Shown here: positions 1 through 4,951 of the stretch, piece after piece
Position numbering within the stretch: the first letter of the stretch is position 1
Layout: every line of letters begins with the position of its first letter
The notes under the pieces: model-generated
Databases searched by the model: none
What the model saw: the letters and a program-made list of their open reading frames with translations, nothing else
Told to the model about the DNA's origin: nothing
NCBI GenBank assembly: GCA_946886805.1
Contig: CAMPJM010000304.1
Span: 1 to 5,515 of the forward strand
From: an uncultured Flammeovirgaceae bacterium
Lineage (GTDB): Bacteria; Bacteroidota; Bacteroidia; Cytophagales; Cyclobacteriaceae
DNA: 5,515 bases
Direction of reading: 5' to 3'
Program-made: the position numbers and the translations under genes

Positions 1-12
1 CGTTTGCGCACT

Positions 13-72
13 CAAAACCCAATTTTACCCGCGCATGCCTCTACTGACCCAAAGGTAAAATTAAAGGTTTTG
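13..72. repeat. Imperfect inverted repeat, 16 paired bases
   Basis: CAAAACC (13-19) pairs with GGTTTTG (66-72), and AATTTTACC (21-29) pairs with GGTAAAATT (54-62). One unpaired base on the left and three on the right separate the two segments. The loop is 24 bases (30-53). There is no adjacent T-tract that would make it a classical terminator. Its role is unknown; it may be part of a larger structured or repeated element in the first 511 bases. Confidence 0.55.
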
Positions 73-178
73 GAATGCAGAAACTGGAATGAGCAATATT
101 CGGAAATGAGAGTAACATTGTTCAGCGCTAAAAAACTTTGCTTGACCCTCCAACTTTTCCATTTGATCTGGCAATAAA

Positions 179-275
179 AGACTTCCGAAGTTTAATATAA
201 GATACCTTGACCTTATATTTTGGCTAATCTACATTTAAAAAACATTTGCTGGATGAAAACAAACTTCGGAAGTCT
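179..275. repeat. Perfect 15-bp inverted repeat with a nested stem
   Basis: AGACTTCCGAAGTTT (179-193) is the exact reverse complement of AAACTTCGGAAGTCT (261-275), with 67 bases between the arms. Immediately inside the left arm, AATATAAG (194-201) pairs with CTTATATT (212-219) around a 10-base loop, so in RNA the two helices could stack. Each outer arm is itself nearly palindromic (ACTTC-C-GAAGT), so each could also form a protein-binding dyad. A 15-bp perfect match at this distance is unlikely by chance. Its function is not known. Confidence 0.65.
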
Positions 276-283
276 AAGGGAAA

Positions 284-307
284 TTTGTGGTTGTCCTCAC
301 AAACCAC
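284..307. repeat. Two mutually exclusive small hairpins
   Basis: TTTGTG (284-289) can pair with CACAAA (298-303). Alternatively GTGGTT (287-292) can pair with AACCAC (302-307). The segments overlap, so only one hairpin can form at a time. The right part, CACAAACCAC (298-307), is also the exact reverse complement of GTGGTTTGTG at 458-467. It therefore has a third, long-range pairing option enclosing 308-457. Confidence 0.45.
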
Positions 308-363
308 GCTACAGGGCGGGTCAACTACTCCAGGCCTTAGCTACAGCGCTTCCAATAACCTCC

Positions 364-387
364 GGTCGCTGTCCCCCGACAGCGACC
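364..387. repeat. GC-rich perfect 10-bp hairpin
   Basis: GGTCGCTGTC (364-373) and GACAGCGACC (378-387) form a perfect 10-bp stem with a CCCC loop, the most stable hairpin in the window. Seven of the ten pairs are G:C in an otherwise AT-rich sequence. No T-run follows on either strand, so a simple intrinsic terminator is unlikely. It sits in a 295-390 stretch of atypical composition, as expected for REP-like or other dispersed intergenic palindromes. That assignment is inference and needs a genome-wide copy count. Confidence 0.65.
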
Positions 388-457
388 AAAATGAAAGGGT
401 AACAGTCAGAAATTTGAACTGTAATTGAAGGATGCTTTACAATCATGCCGCTGGCAG

Positions 458-481
458 GTGGTTTGTGTGCCACAAGACCAC
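458..481. repeat. Hairpin just downstream of the MoxR gene
   Basis: GTGGTTTGTG (458-467) pairs with CACAAGACCAC (471-481), with one bulged base and a 3-base loop (TGC). It lies about 30 bases past the moxR stop codon in the direction of transcription. There is no T-tract, so it could at best slow RNA decay or act as a non-classical terminator. The left arm can instead pair with 298-307. A weaker dyad, GGGAA (487-491) with TTCCC (500-504), lies between it and the stop codon. Confidence 0.45.
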
Positions 482-511
482 GGAATGGGAATCAAAGAGT
501 TCCCTTTAACG

Positions 512-1501
512 CTATTGGTTAATAGGTACCTGTCTCAAAATATTCTTCACAATTTCTTTTGCACCGACTCCATCGGCTTCCGCTTCATAATTTAATATGA
601 TTCGGTGATTAAGTACATCTTCCGCTATTTCTTTAATATCTTCGGGTAGTACATAGTCCCTTTCGTCAAAGAAGGCGATGGCTTTGGCGGCCAGGTTCAA
701 ATTAATACTTGCTCTGGGGGAAGCACCGAATTGGATATAATTTGCTTCGTTATTTAGGCCATAATCTTTAGGAAAGCGGGTAGCAAAAACTATTTCAATA
801 ATATACTTTTCCAGACTTTCCGAGATTTTCACCTGGTTTATTTCCTCTCTAATTTTAAAAATATTTTCTTTGGTAAGGACAGTCTCCACTTTGTCGTTGA
901 AACTTAAATTGGCCATCCTTCGCATTACTTCAAGCTCATCCTTTTTTGAAGGATAATCCACATGAACTTTCATCATAAACCTGTCTACCTGCGCTTCTGG
1001 CAAGGGATATGTACCTTCCTGATCTACGGGGTTTTGGGTAGCCAATACCAGAAAAGGTTTGTCTAATTTATAGGTTGTTTCTCCAATAGTTACTTGCTTT
1101 TCCTGCATTGATTCCAATAAGGCTGACTGGACTTTTGCCGGAGACCTGTTCACCTCATCGGCCAAAATGAGATTGGAGAAAATAGGACCCTTCTTTACTT
1201 CGAATTTTGAATTTTGTTGGTTATATATCATCGTTCCCACCAAATCCGACGGCAACAGATCTGGCGTAAATTGGATTCTTTGGAAGTTGAGGTGCAATAC
1301 TCTGGCCAAAGTATTTACTGTAAGGGTTTTTGCCAGTCCGGGTACACCTTCCAACAAAATATGTCCTTGCGTAAATAAGCCAATTAAAAGCCGGTTTACC
1401 ATATATTCCTGCCCAACTACTACTTTTCCAACTTCATGAAATACTTGTTTGATCTTTAATTGATGCTCTCTCTTTAGGTCAGTTGATATTATTTCTTCCA
1501 T
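512..1501 (-). CDS. MoxR-family AAA+ ATPase
   Basis: A 329-residue AAA+ ATPase of the MoxR class, cytoplasmic chaperone-like enzymes that use ATP to remodel or mature partner proteins, often von Willebrand (VWA/DUF58) proteins. Visible motifs are Walker A GVPGLAKT (residues 52-59), Walker B LILADEVNRSP (111-121, acidic pair D115/E116), sensor 1 LATQNP (153-158), the LPEAQVDRF segment (167-175) with the likely arginine finger R174, and sensor 2 GASPRA (259-264, R263). The C-terminal lid helices run to the end, and the length is normal for the family. The start at MEEIIS fits family N termini. No strong ribosome-binding site is seen. In most Bacteroidota a DUF58 gene follows moxR closely. Here 511 bases of gene-free, repeat-rich DNA follow instead. 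The family assignment is firm; the physiological target is unknown. Confidence 0.95.
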   Translation of the reverse strand: MEEIISTDLKREHQLKIKQVFHEVGKVVVGQEYMVNRLLIGLFTQGHILLEGVPGLAKTLTVNTLARVLHLNFQRIQFTPDLLPSDLVGTMIYNQQNSKFEVKKGPIFSNLILADEVNRSPAKVQSALLESMQEKQVTIGETTYKLDKPFLVLATQNPVDQEGTYPLPEAQVDRFMMKVHVDYPSKKDELEVMRRMANLSFNDKVETVLTKENIFKIREEINQVKISESLEKYIIEIVFATRFPKDYGLNNEANYIQFGASPRASINLNLAAKAIAFFDERDYVLPEDIKEIAEDVLNHRIILNYEAEADGVGAKEIVKNILRQVPINQ

Positions 1502-1554
1502 TTTAATATTCTGTTATAACTCCATTCATTAAAAACACTTTCTAATGATTCATA

Positions 1555-1585
1555 CAAACTTAATAAAATCAAGCTTATCTGTAAA
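1555..1585 (-). promoter_or_regulatory. Predicted Bacteroidota-type promoter for moxR
   Basis: Read on the minus strand, TAAGTTTG (1562-1555) is an exact match to the Bacteroidota -7 consensus TAnnTTTG. Nineteen bases upstream is TTTA (1585-1582), a three-of-four match to the -33 element TTTG. Transcription would begin near 1548-1550, giving an untranslated leader of about 50 bases before the ATG at 1501. The -33 position coincides with the first arm of the inverted repeat at 1582-1619, which suggests regulated access. Confidence 0.45.
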
Positions 1586-1619
1586 GAACATCTGTACGAA
1601 TTACTTATTGTGTTCTTTA
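1582..1619. repeat. 9-bp inverted repeat at the moxR promoter, candidate operator
   Basis: TAAAGAACA (1582-1590) is the exact reverse complement of TGTTCTTTA (1611-1619), with a 20-base spacer. The arms would be about two and a half to three helical turns apart centre to centre. The proximal arm overlaps the predicted -33 element. A regulator-binding site is plausible; a hairpin in an upstream transcript is an alternative. No terminator-like T-tract is convincing. Confidence 0.35.
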
Positions 1620-1650
1620 TAATTTACAAAAATTCAATTTAAAAATTAAG

Positions 1651-1698
1651 GTCTTTAAAACATGAGTTCGGTCAAAAATGCGTCCTTTGCTTAAAGAC
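1651..1698. repeat. 8-bp inverted repeat in the moxR upstream spacer
   Basis: GTCTTTAA (1651-1658) is the exact reverse complement of TTAAAGAC (1691-1698), separated by 32 bases. It lies in the 285-base spacer (1502-1786) between the DUF486 stop and the moxR start. No recognisable gene or classical terminator is present in this spacer. A minus-strand 29-codon frame (1706-1617, MAQSLSKGRIFDR...) crosses the repeat but cannot be assigned. Confidence 0.3.
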
Positions 1699-1786
1699 TG
1701 CGCCATGTTTACACCTACCTCGTTTATACCCTCGTGTTTCAAAACTTAAGTAAAACTTGACGAATAACGATAAAACAATATTTGTA

Positions 1787-2158
1787 TTACCACTTTTTGA
1801 AAATAAAAAAAACCGCTAGCACTATAAAGGCAAATCCCACAAAGTGATTCCAGGCAAACTTATCTGTTTTAAAAACATAAATGGTAATAAACGTGAATAC
1901 TACCAGGGAAATCACCTCCTGGATGGTCTTCAATTCTATTAAGGAAAAGGGGCCGTTATTCTCCTTGAAACCTATTTTATTGGCAGGGACCTGAAATATA
2001 TATTCAAACAGAGCCAAGCCCCAACTTAACAAAATAACCCCAGCCAATCCTAAATGTTGTAGAAGGGAAATTTTTTTAAAATGTAAATGTCCGTACCATG
2101 CAAAAGTCATGAATACGTTAGACATGATCAGCAAAAAGATAGTATAAAAGATTTTCAT
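1787..2158 (-). CDS. DUF486 (DMT-superfamily-like) inner-membrane protein
   Basis: A 123-residue integral membrane protein of the DUF486 family, annotated as small drug/metabolite-transporter-like proteins. No substrate has been established for the family as far as I know. Family hallmarks are FAWYGHL (residues 19-25), the WGLALFEYIFQVPANKIG block (46-63), GPFSLIELKTIQEVISL (69-85) and WNHFVGF near 103-109. Four hydrophobic segments fit at about 2-21, 36-55, 80-97 and 104-121, with a lysine-rich C terminus (KKW). The frame stays open upstream to 2218, but that 20-residue extension overlaps the end of the VOC gene and is not family-like, so MKIFYT at 2158 is chosen. It follows the VOC stop codon by only 7 bases, which implies co-transcription. 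The family call is secure; the transport role is inference. Confidence 0.9.
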   Translation of the reverse strand: MKIFYTIFLLIMSNVFMTFAWYGHLHFKKISLLQHLGLAGVILLSWGLALFEYIFQVPANKIGFKENNGPFSLIELKTIQEVISLVVFTFITIYVFKTDKFAWNHFVGFAFIVLAVFFIFKKW

Positions 2159-2165
2159 AGTGCTT

Positions 2166-2555
2166 TTAATCCCATATTCCTCTAGGAACAATTTCCAGTA
2201 CGTGATTGTCAGGATCAAGAAAATAAAAAGATTTTAAATTGTTTTTCCATTCTTGCTCCTGAATTATTTCAATTCCTAATTCAAGAACCTTCGTTTTCCA
2301 TTCGAGATATTGCTCGGGAGCAACTTCAAACGCAATGTGCTGATTGCCATAAGCAAAATGTGGTGGTGGAGATTTTTTTTCTTTTGATGTTTCGGGAATA
2401 AAGCATAGCAGAACTGAGCTTCCTACTCTAAAAAAAATATGATTTCCCTCCACTTCTCCTATAACTTCAAAAGCCAGCTTATGGTGATAAAAATCCTTTG
2501 AAGCTTTCAGGTCCCGGACATACAAACAAGTTTCTTTTATCTGTGTGATATCCAT
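2166..2555 (-). CDS. Glyoxalase/bleomycin-resistance-fold (VOC) family protein
   Basis: A 129-residue cytoplasmic protein of the vicinal-oxygen-chelate superfamily, metal-dependent enzymes or binding proteins built from paired beta-alpha-beta-beta-beta modules. Module one spans about residues 5-55, with the family-like opening ETCLYVRDLKASKDFYHHKL (8-27). Module two spans about 70-125, with QHIAFEV (72-78) and FLDPDNHVLEIV (112-123). By position the likely metal ligands are E8 (where many relatives have His), H73 and E121. A lysine/proline-rich linker, SKEKKSPPPHF (57-67), joins the modules. The length is typical of single-domain VOC proteins that act as dimers. It lies 41 bases downstream of the 69-residue gene and 7 bases upstream of the DUF486 gene. 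The substrate cannot be read from the sequence: lyase, dioxygenase and resistance functions all exist in this superfamily. Confidence 0.92.
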   Translation of the reverse strand: MDITQIKETCLYVRDLKASKDFYHHKLAFEVIGEVEGNHIFFRVGSSVLLCFIPETSKEKKSPPPHFAYGNQHIAFEVAPEQYLEWKTKVLELGIEIIQEQEWKNNLKSFYFLDPDNHVLEIVPRGIWD

Positions 2556-2596
2556 TTTTAGTCTCTTTAGAATTTTGCAAGTTAAATCTAAGTCAC

Positions 2597-2806
2597 TTAC
2601 ACAATCTCAGAAATAATTTCAAAATGTTCCTGAAATATAATTTTGTTAATCATTTTGGTCTGACTGCCCCTACCCCATTTAGAACTTAATTCGAAAAACC
2701 CATTGAATGATCTCCCCACGTAATTTTTCGTCAACTCATAACCGTCTAATCCCAAAAGGGAATCAGGAATCTTATTGCATTGGTAGCGTATCCTGAATTT
2801 ATCCAT
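2597..2806 (-). CDS. Small hypothetical protein, 69 residues
   Basis: I do not recognise a named family. The product starts MDKFRIRYQC, has a central YVGRSFNGFFELSSKWGRG segment (residues 29-47) rich in glycine and aromatics, and ends in a hydrophobic/acidic FQEHFEIISEIV tail. It is predicted soluble, with no signal peptide or membrane segment, and looks like a small beta-rich domain. Evidence that it is real: normal codon use and composition, a start placed about 24 bases after the predicted promoter at 2836-2843, and a position as first gene of a same-strand cluster with the VOC and DUF486 genes. The upstream GAGG at about 8-11 bases from the ATG could be a modest ribosome-binding site. It is likely a conserved hypothetical protein; function unknown. 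Confidence 0.65.
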   Translation of the reverse strand: MDKFRIRYQCNKIPDSLLGLDGYELTKNYVGRSFNGFFELSSKWGRGSQTKMINKIIFQEHFEIISEIV

Positions 2807-2835
2807 AACCGATTTTCCTCATTAGAGAGGTACTA

Positions 2836-2843
2836 CAAATCTA
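2836..2843 (-). promoter_or_regulatory. Predicted -7 promoter element for the 69-residue gene cluster
   Basis: TAGATTTG on the minus strand (2843-2836) matches the Bacteroidota -7 consensus TAnnTTTG exactly. Transcription would start near 2829, about 23 bases before the ATG at 2806. No TTTG is found at the -33 spacing, so activator help or a weak promoter is possible. The terminator at 2930-2977 would isolate it from the upstream sensor operon, which supports an independent start here. Confidence 0.4.
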
Positions 2844-2866
2844 ATGGATTATTACAGATTTATTAT

Positions 2867-2894
2867 AGTCTGATAAACATTTGATTGTCAGACT
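2867..2894. repeat. Inverted repeat upstream of the predicted promoter, candidate operator
   Basis: AGTCTGATAA (2867-2876) and TTGTCAGACT (2885-2894) are reverse complements over 10 positions with one mismatch. The outer 7 bp are perfect and the spacer is 8 bases. The dyad begins where the -33 region of the predicted promoter would lie. There is no T-run, so it is a better candidate for a regulator site than for a terminator. Confidence 0.4.
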
Positions 2895-2929
2895 TGCGGG
2901 TTTAATTATGGAAAGAAATAATAGGGCAT

Positions 2930-2977
2930 AAAAAAAAGCTGACAATTTGCAACTATGCAAATTGTCAGCTTTTTTTT
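2930..2977 (-). terminator. Strong intrinsic terminator of the YfiR/sensor operon
   Basis: A perfect 13-bp stem, GCTGACAATTTGC (2938-2950) with GCAAATTGTCAGC (2957-2969), closes a 6-base loop (AACTAT). It is flanked by eight A residues (2930-2937) and eight T residues (2970-2977), giving a 21-bp perfect inverted repeat. It begins 13 bases after the stop codon of the sensor gene, so it ends minus-strand transcription. The A/T tracts make it structurally bidirectional, although no plus-strand gene leads into it. Confidence 0.93.
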
Positions 2978-2990
2978 GAGTTTGGAGCTA

Positions 2991-4907
2991 CTATACTATA
3001 GCAACCTCTGATATTTCCGTGGCGAAAATTAAGTACTTATTAGTACCTTTTTGCGCATCAAAAATTTTCCCCGCAGAAACTTTGATTGGAACATTCTGTT
3101 TCGCCTTGTTCCTAACGGTTAAAAGTCCTGACCATGGTTGGTCTGATACCACTCGTTCTTTGAATGCTGCCAATCCTTCTTTAGAAGTTACCAGTGCATC
3201 TAATGGATTACCTATTAATTCGTCCGAGCTAAATCTCAAAACTTCTTTCGCAACGTTATTGGTAGATGTAATTTTAAAGTTCGCATCAAGCTCAATTAAC
3301 ATATTTGTTGCATGGATTATGTTTTCTTTCTCCTCCCTATCCCTTTGAGACCTTTCCATTTCTTCCTGGGTAGCCTGTAGCTCTTCCATGTTCTGACGCA
3401 TTTCTTCTTCCTGAGATCTCATTTCTTCTGTGAGCTCTGTAGATTCCTGCAACAGCTTTTGGGTTTTTTCATTTACCTTCACAGATGAGATGGTAGAGGC
3501 AATGCTTTCTCCGATTTTCTCGACAAAGTCAATTTCAAAATCGCTGATTTCGCTAAAGGAGGCTATTTCTATGATCCCAAAGATTTCATCGTTTATTTTA
3601 AGCGGCACTATGAGAATGCTTGTAGGATTTGCTTCTCCTAAGCCAGAGGTTATTTGGATATAATCTTCAGGTACATCGGTAATGTAGACGGTATCACCTT
3701 CCAACCAAGATTGTCCTGCTAAGCCCTCTCCCTTGTGTATTCTTTGCTCCAGATATTTCTTTTTATCCCATGCATAACAAGCCGTGAGTTTCAAATAAGC
3801 TTCTTCCCTGTTGTCATCTTCAATAATATAAAGCCCGCCCTGGTTGGCTTTTAAATATTTGATAAGGTTGGAAATGATTTCGTCTGATAGCTTATTAATA
3901 TTATCATTGTTTTTTCGCAATATATCGCCAAAAGTAGCCATTCCTTCAGTGGCCCAATTACGTTTTTTGTCTTCTTCGGAAACCTTCTTAAGGTTGTCCC
4001 TCATTTCCAGAAGTGCATTTCCTAAAACATCTTCTGCACTAAGCGGCTCATACTGAGCGTCATACTCACCCTTTCCTATATTTTCTGCAAAAGAGGACGT
4101 AGACCGCAACCCGATTACCAAATTATCTACGGCATGTGCCATATCACCCACTTCATCATTGCTAAAGTTTTGCTTCTTATCTTCTGGCAAAATTCCGTTT
4201 CCTAGGTTGGTGACAACTTCTTTTACTCTTATCAATGGCTTGGTTATAGACCTTGCTAAAATAAAGGCCCCTAATAAACCCAGTACAATTGTGATTAGCC
4301 CAAGCGAAACGATGGTAATCCTTAAATCGCTAAATGAACTAATCAGTTTTTCCTGAGACAACTTGGCTTCTTCCTCTTTCACTACAACTATATTATTTAA
4401 TTGATTTGTTAGAGATGTAGTTGCAGGAAGTATATTCATATCAAGATTATCCCTGATTTCCATTACAAGAAATGGATCGTCATAATCTTCAAATGTTACC
4501 AATTGGCTCATTATTCCTTTTTCAGCCTCAAGAAGCGCATCAAATGAATTGAATATTGAATCAAGTTCATTCTGTTGTTCTATAGGCCAATTTTTCTTCA
4601 GAATATTAATCTCCTCCTTAAGCATAGGATATTCTATCTCAAGCAAATTTTTCAAAGCTTCTTTGTCTTCTGTATTGCTTTGCAGATAAACCCAGTTAGT
4701 GATAAACATTTTTGACTTTGTAGCCAATAATGTCAGTTCATTGATGGCGTCCATGGAAGGCTCAATGACTGCAGTGTTATCTTCAATTATTTGCTTGCTG
4801 ATATTTAAAGTATAGATACTGAATACACCATTCAATCCAAAAATTATAATAAGCAGCAGAAAGCCCCCTAAAATTTTATTACCTATACTGAGCTTTATTT
4901 TTTTCAT
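2991..4907 (-). CDS. Inner-membrane HAMP-GAF-PAS sensor protein without an output domain
   Basis: A 638-residue membrane receptor. Segments in order: TM1 at about residues 12-33; a helical periplasmic domain of about 160 residues resembling the four-helix bundle of chemoreceptors; TM2 at about 196-218; HAMP at about 213-268 with ITKPL (P224) and the DEVGDMA signature (251-257). A second HAMP-like stretch (269-310, IGKGEYD and DVLGNALLEMRDNL) leads into NWATEG (317-322). GAF follows at about 325-475 with GEGLAGQSW (393-401), then a Glu/Gln/Met-rich coiled coil at about 477-530, and a C-terminal PAS at about 530-636. No histidine-kinase, GGDEF/EAL, receiver or chemotaxis-signalling domain follows PAS, and the protein ends there. 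It lies 44 bases after a YfiR-like gene and is followed by a strong terminator, so the pair form one operon. It presumably senses a periplasmic state set by the YfiR-like protein and signals by contact with a partner. The partner is unknown. Confidence 0.9.
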   Translation of the reverse strand: MKKIKLSIGNKILGGFLLLIIIFGLNGVFSIYTLNISKQIIEDNTAVIEPSMDAINELTLLATKSKMFITNWVYLQSNTEDKEALKNLLEIEYPMLKEEINILKKNWPIEQQNELDSIFNSFDALLEAEKGIMSQLVTFEDYDDPFLVMEIRDNLDMNILPATTSLTNQLNNIVVVKEEEAKLSQEKLISSFSDLRITIVSLGLITIVLGLLGAFILARSITKPLIRVKEVVTNLGNGILPEDKKQNFSNDEVGDMAHAVDNLVIGLRSTSSFAENIGKGEYDAQYEPLSAEDVLGNALLEMRDNLKKVSEEDKKRNWATEGMATFGDILRKNNDNINKLSDEIISNLIKYLKANQGGLYIIEDDNREEAYLKLTACYAWDKKKYLEQRIHKGEGLAGQSWLEGDTVYITDVPEDYIQITSGLGEANPTSILIVPLKINDEIFGIIEIASFSEISDFEIDFVEKIGESIASTISSVKVNEKTQKLLQESTELTEEMRSQEEEMRQNMEELQATQEEMERSQRDREEKENIIHATNMLIELDANFKITSTNNVAKEVLRFSSDELIGNPLDALVTSKEGLAAFKERVVSDQPWSGLLTVRNKAKQNVPIKVSAGKIFDAQKGTNKYLIFATEISEVAIV

Positions 4908-4951
4908 TATGAAGGAGAAATAATTCTTAAAAATTCAATTTTCTGTTAACA

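Larger units (their letters stand above)
1..511. other. Gene-free, inverted-repeat-rich region downstream of the MoxR gene
   Basis: No reading frame here looks like a protein. The two overlapping 60-codon frames between 220 and 428 run through hairpins, have no convincing start context and resemble no family. What the region does hold is a series of inverted repeats, listed separately: 13-29/54-72, 179-193/261-275 with a nested 194-201/212-219, 284-307, 364-387, 458-481, and a long-range pair 298-307/458-467. A short direct repeat, TGGAATG, occurs at 71-77 and 85-91, and GCTACAG occurs at 308-314 and 340-346. The stretch from about 295 to 390 is clearly richer in G+C than the flanking DNA. 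The region could be a dispersed intergenic repeat, a decayed mobile element or a structured RNA. The sequence alone does not decide between these. Confidence 0.6.

Noticed and set aside
60..165. Minus-strand 33-codon frame (MEKLEGQAKFFSAEQ...) in the left region
   Set aside because: Short, overlaps an inverted-repeat arm, and has no recognisable domain. It could reflect a dispersed non-coding repeat rather than a gene.
220..428. Two overlapping 60-codon plus-strand frames in the left region
   Set aside because: Both run through the hairpins at 284-307 and 364-387, have no start context, and look like translated non-coding sequence.
1167..1439. Plus-strand 90-codon frame opposite moxR
   Set aside because: Antisense shadow of the conserved AAA+ core, including Walker A.
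1617..1706. Minus-strand 29-codon frame (MAQSLSKGRIFDR...) in the moxR upstream spacer, extendable upstream to a TTG
   Set aside because: Too short to judge, crosses an inverted repeat, overlaps the predicted regulatory dyad, and has no recognised family. It is open but not supported as a gene.
2159..2218. Upstream extension of the DUF486 gene by 20 residues
   Set aside because: It overlaps the VOC coding end and adds residues unlike the family N terminus. MKIFYT at 2158 directly starts the first membrane helix.
3019..4356. Several plus-strand frames of 65-109 codons opposite the sensor gene
   Set aside because: They are antisense shadows of a 638-residue protein with clear TM, HAMP, GAF and PAS segments.
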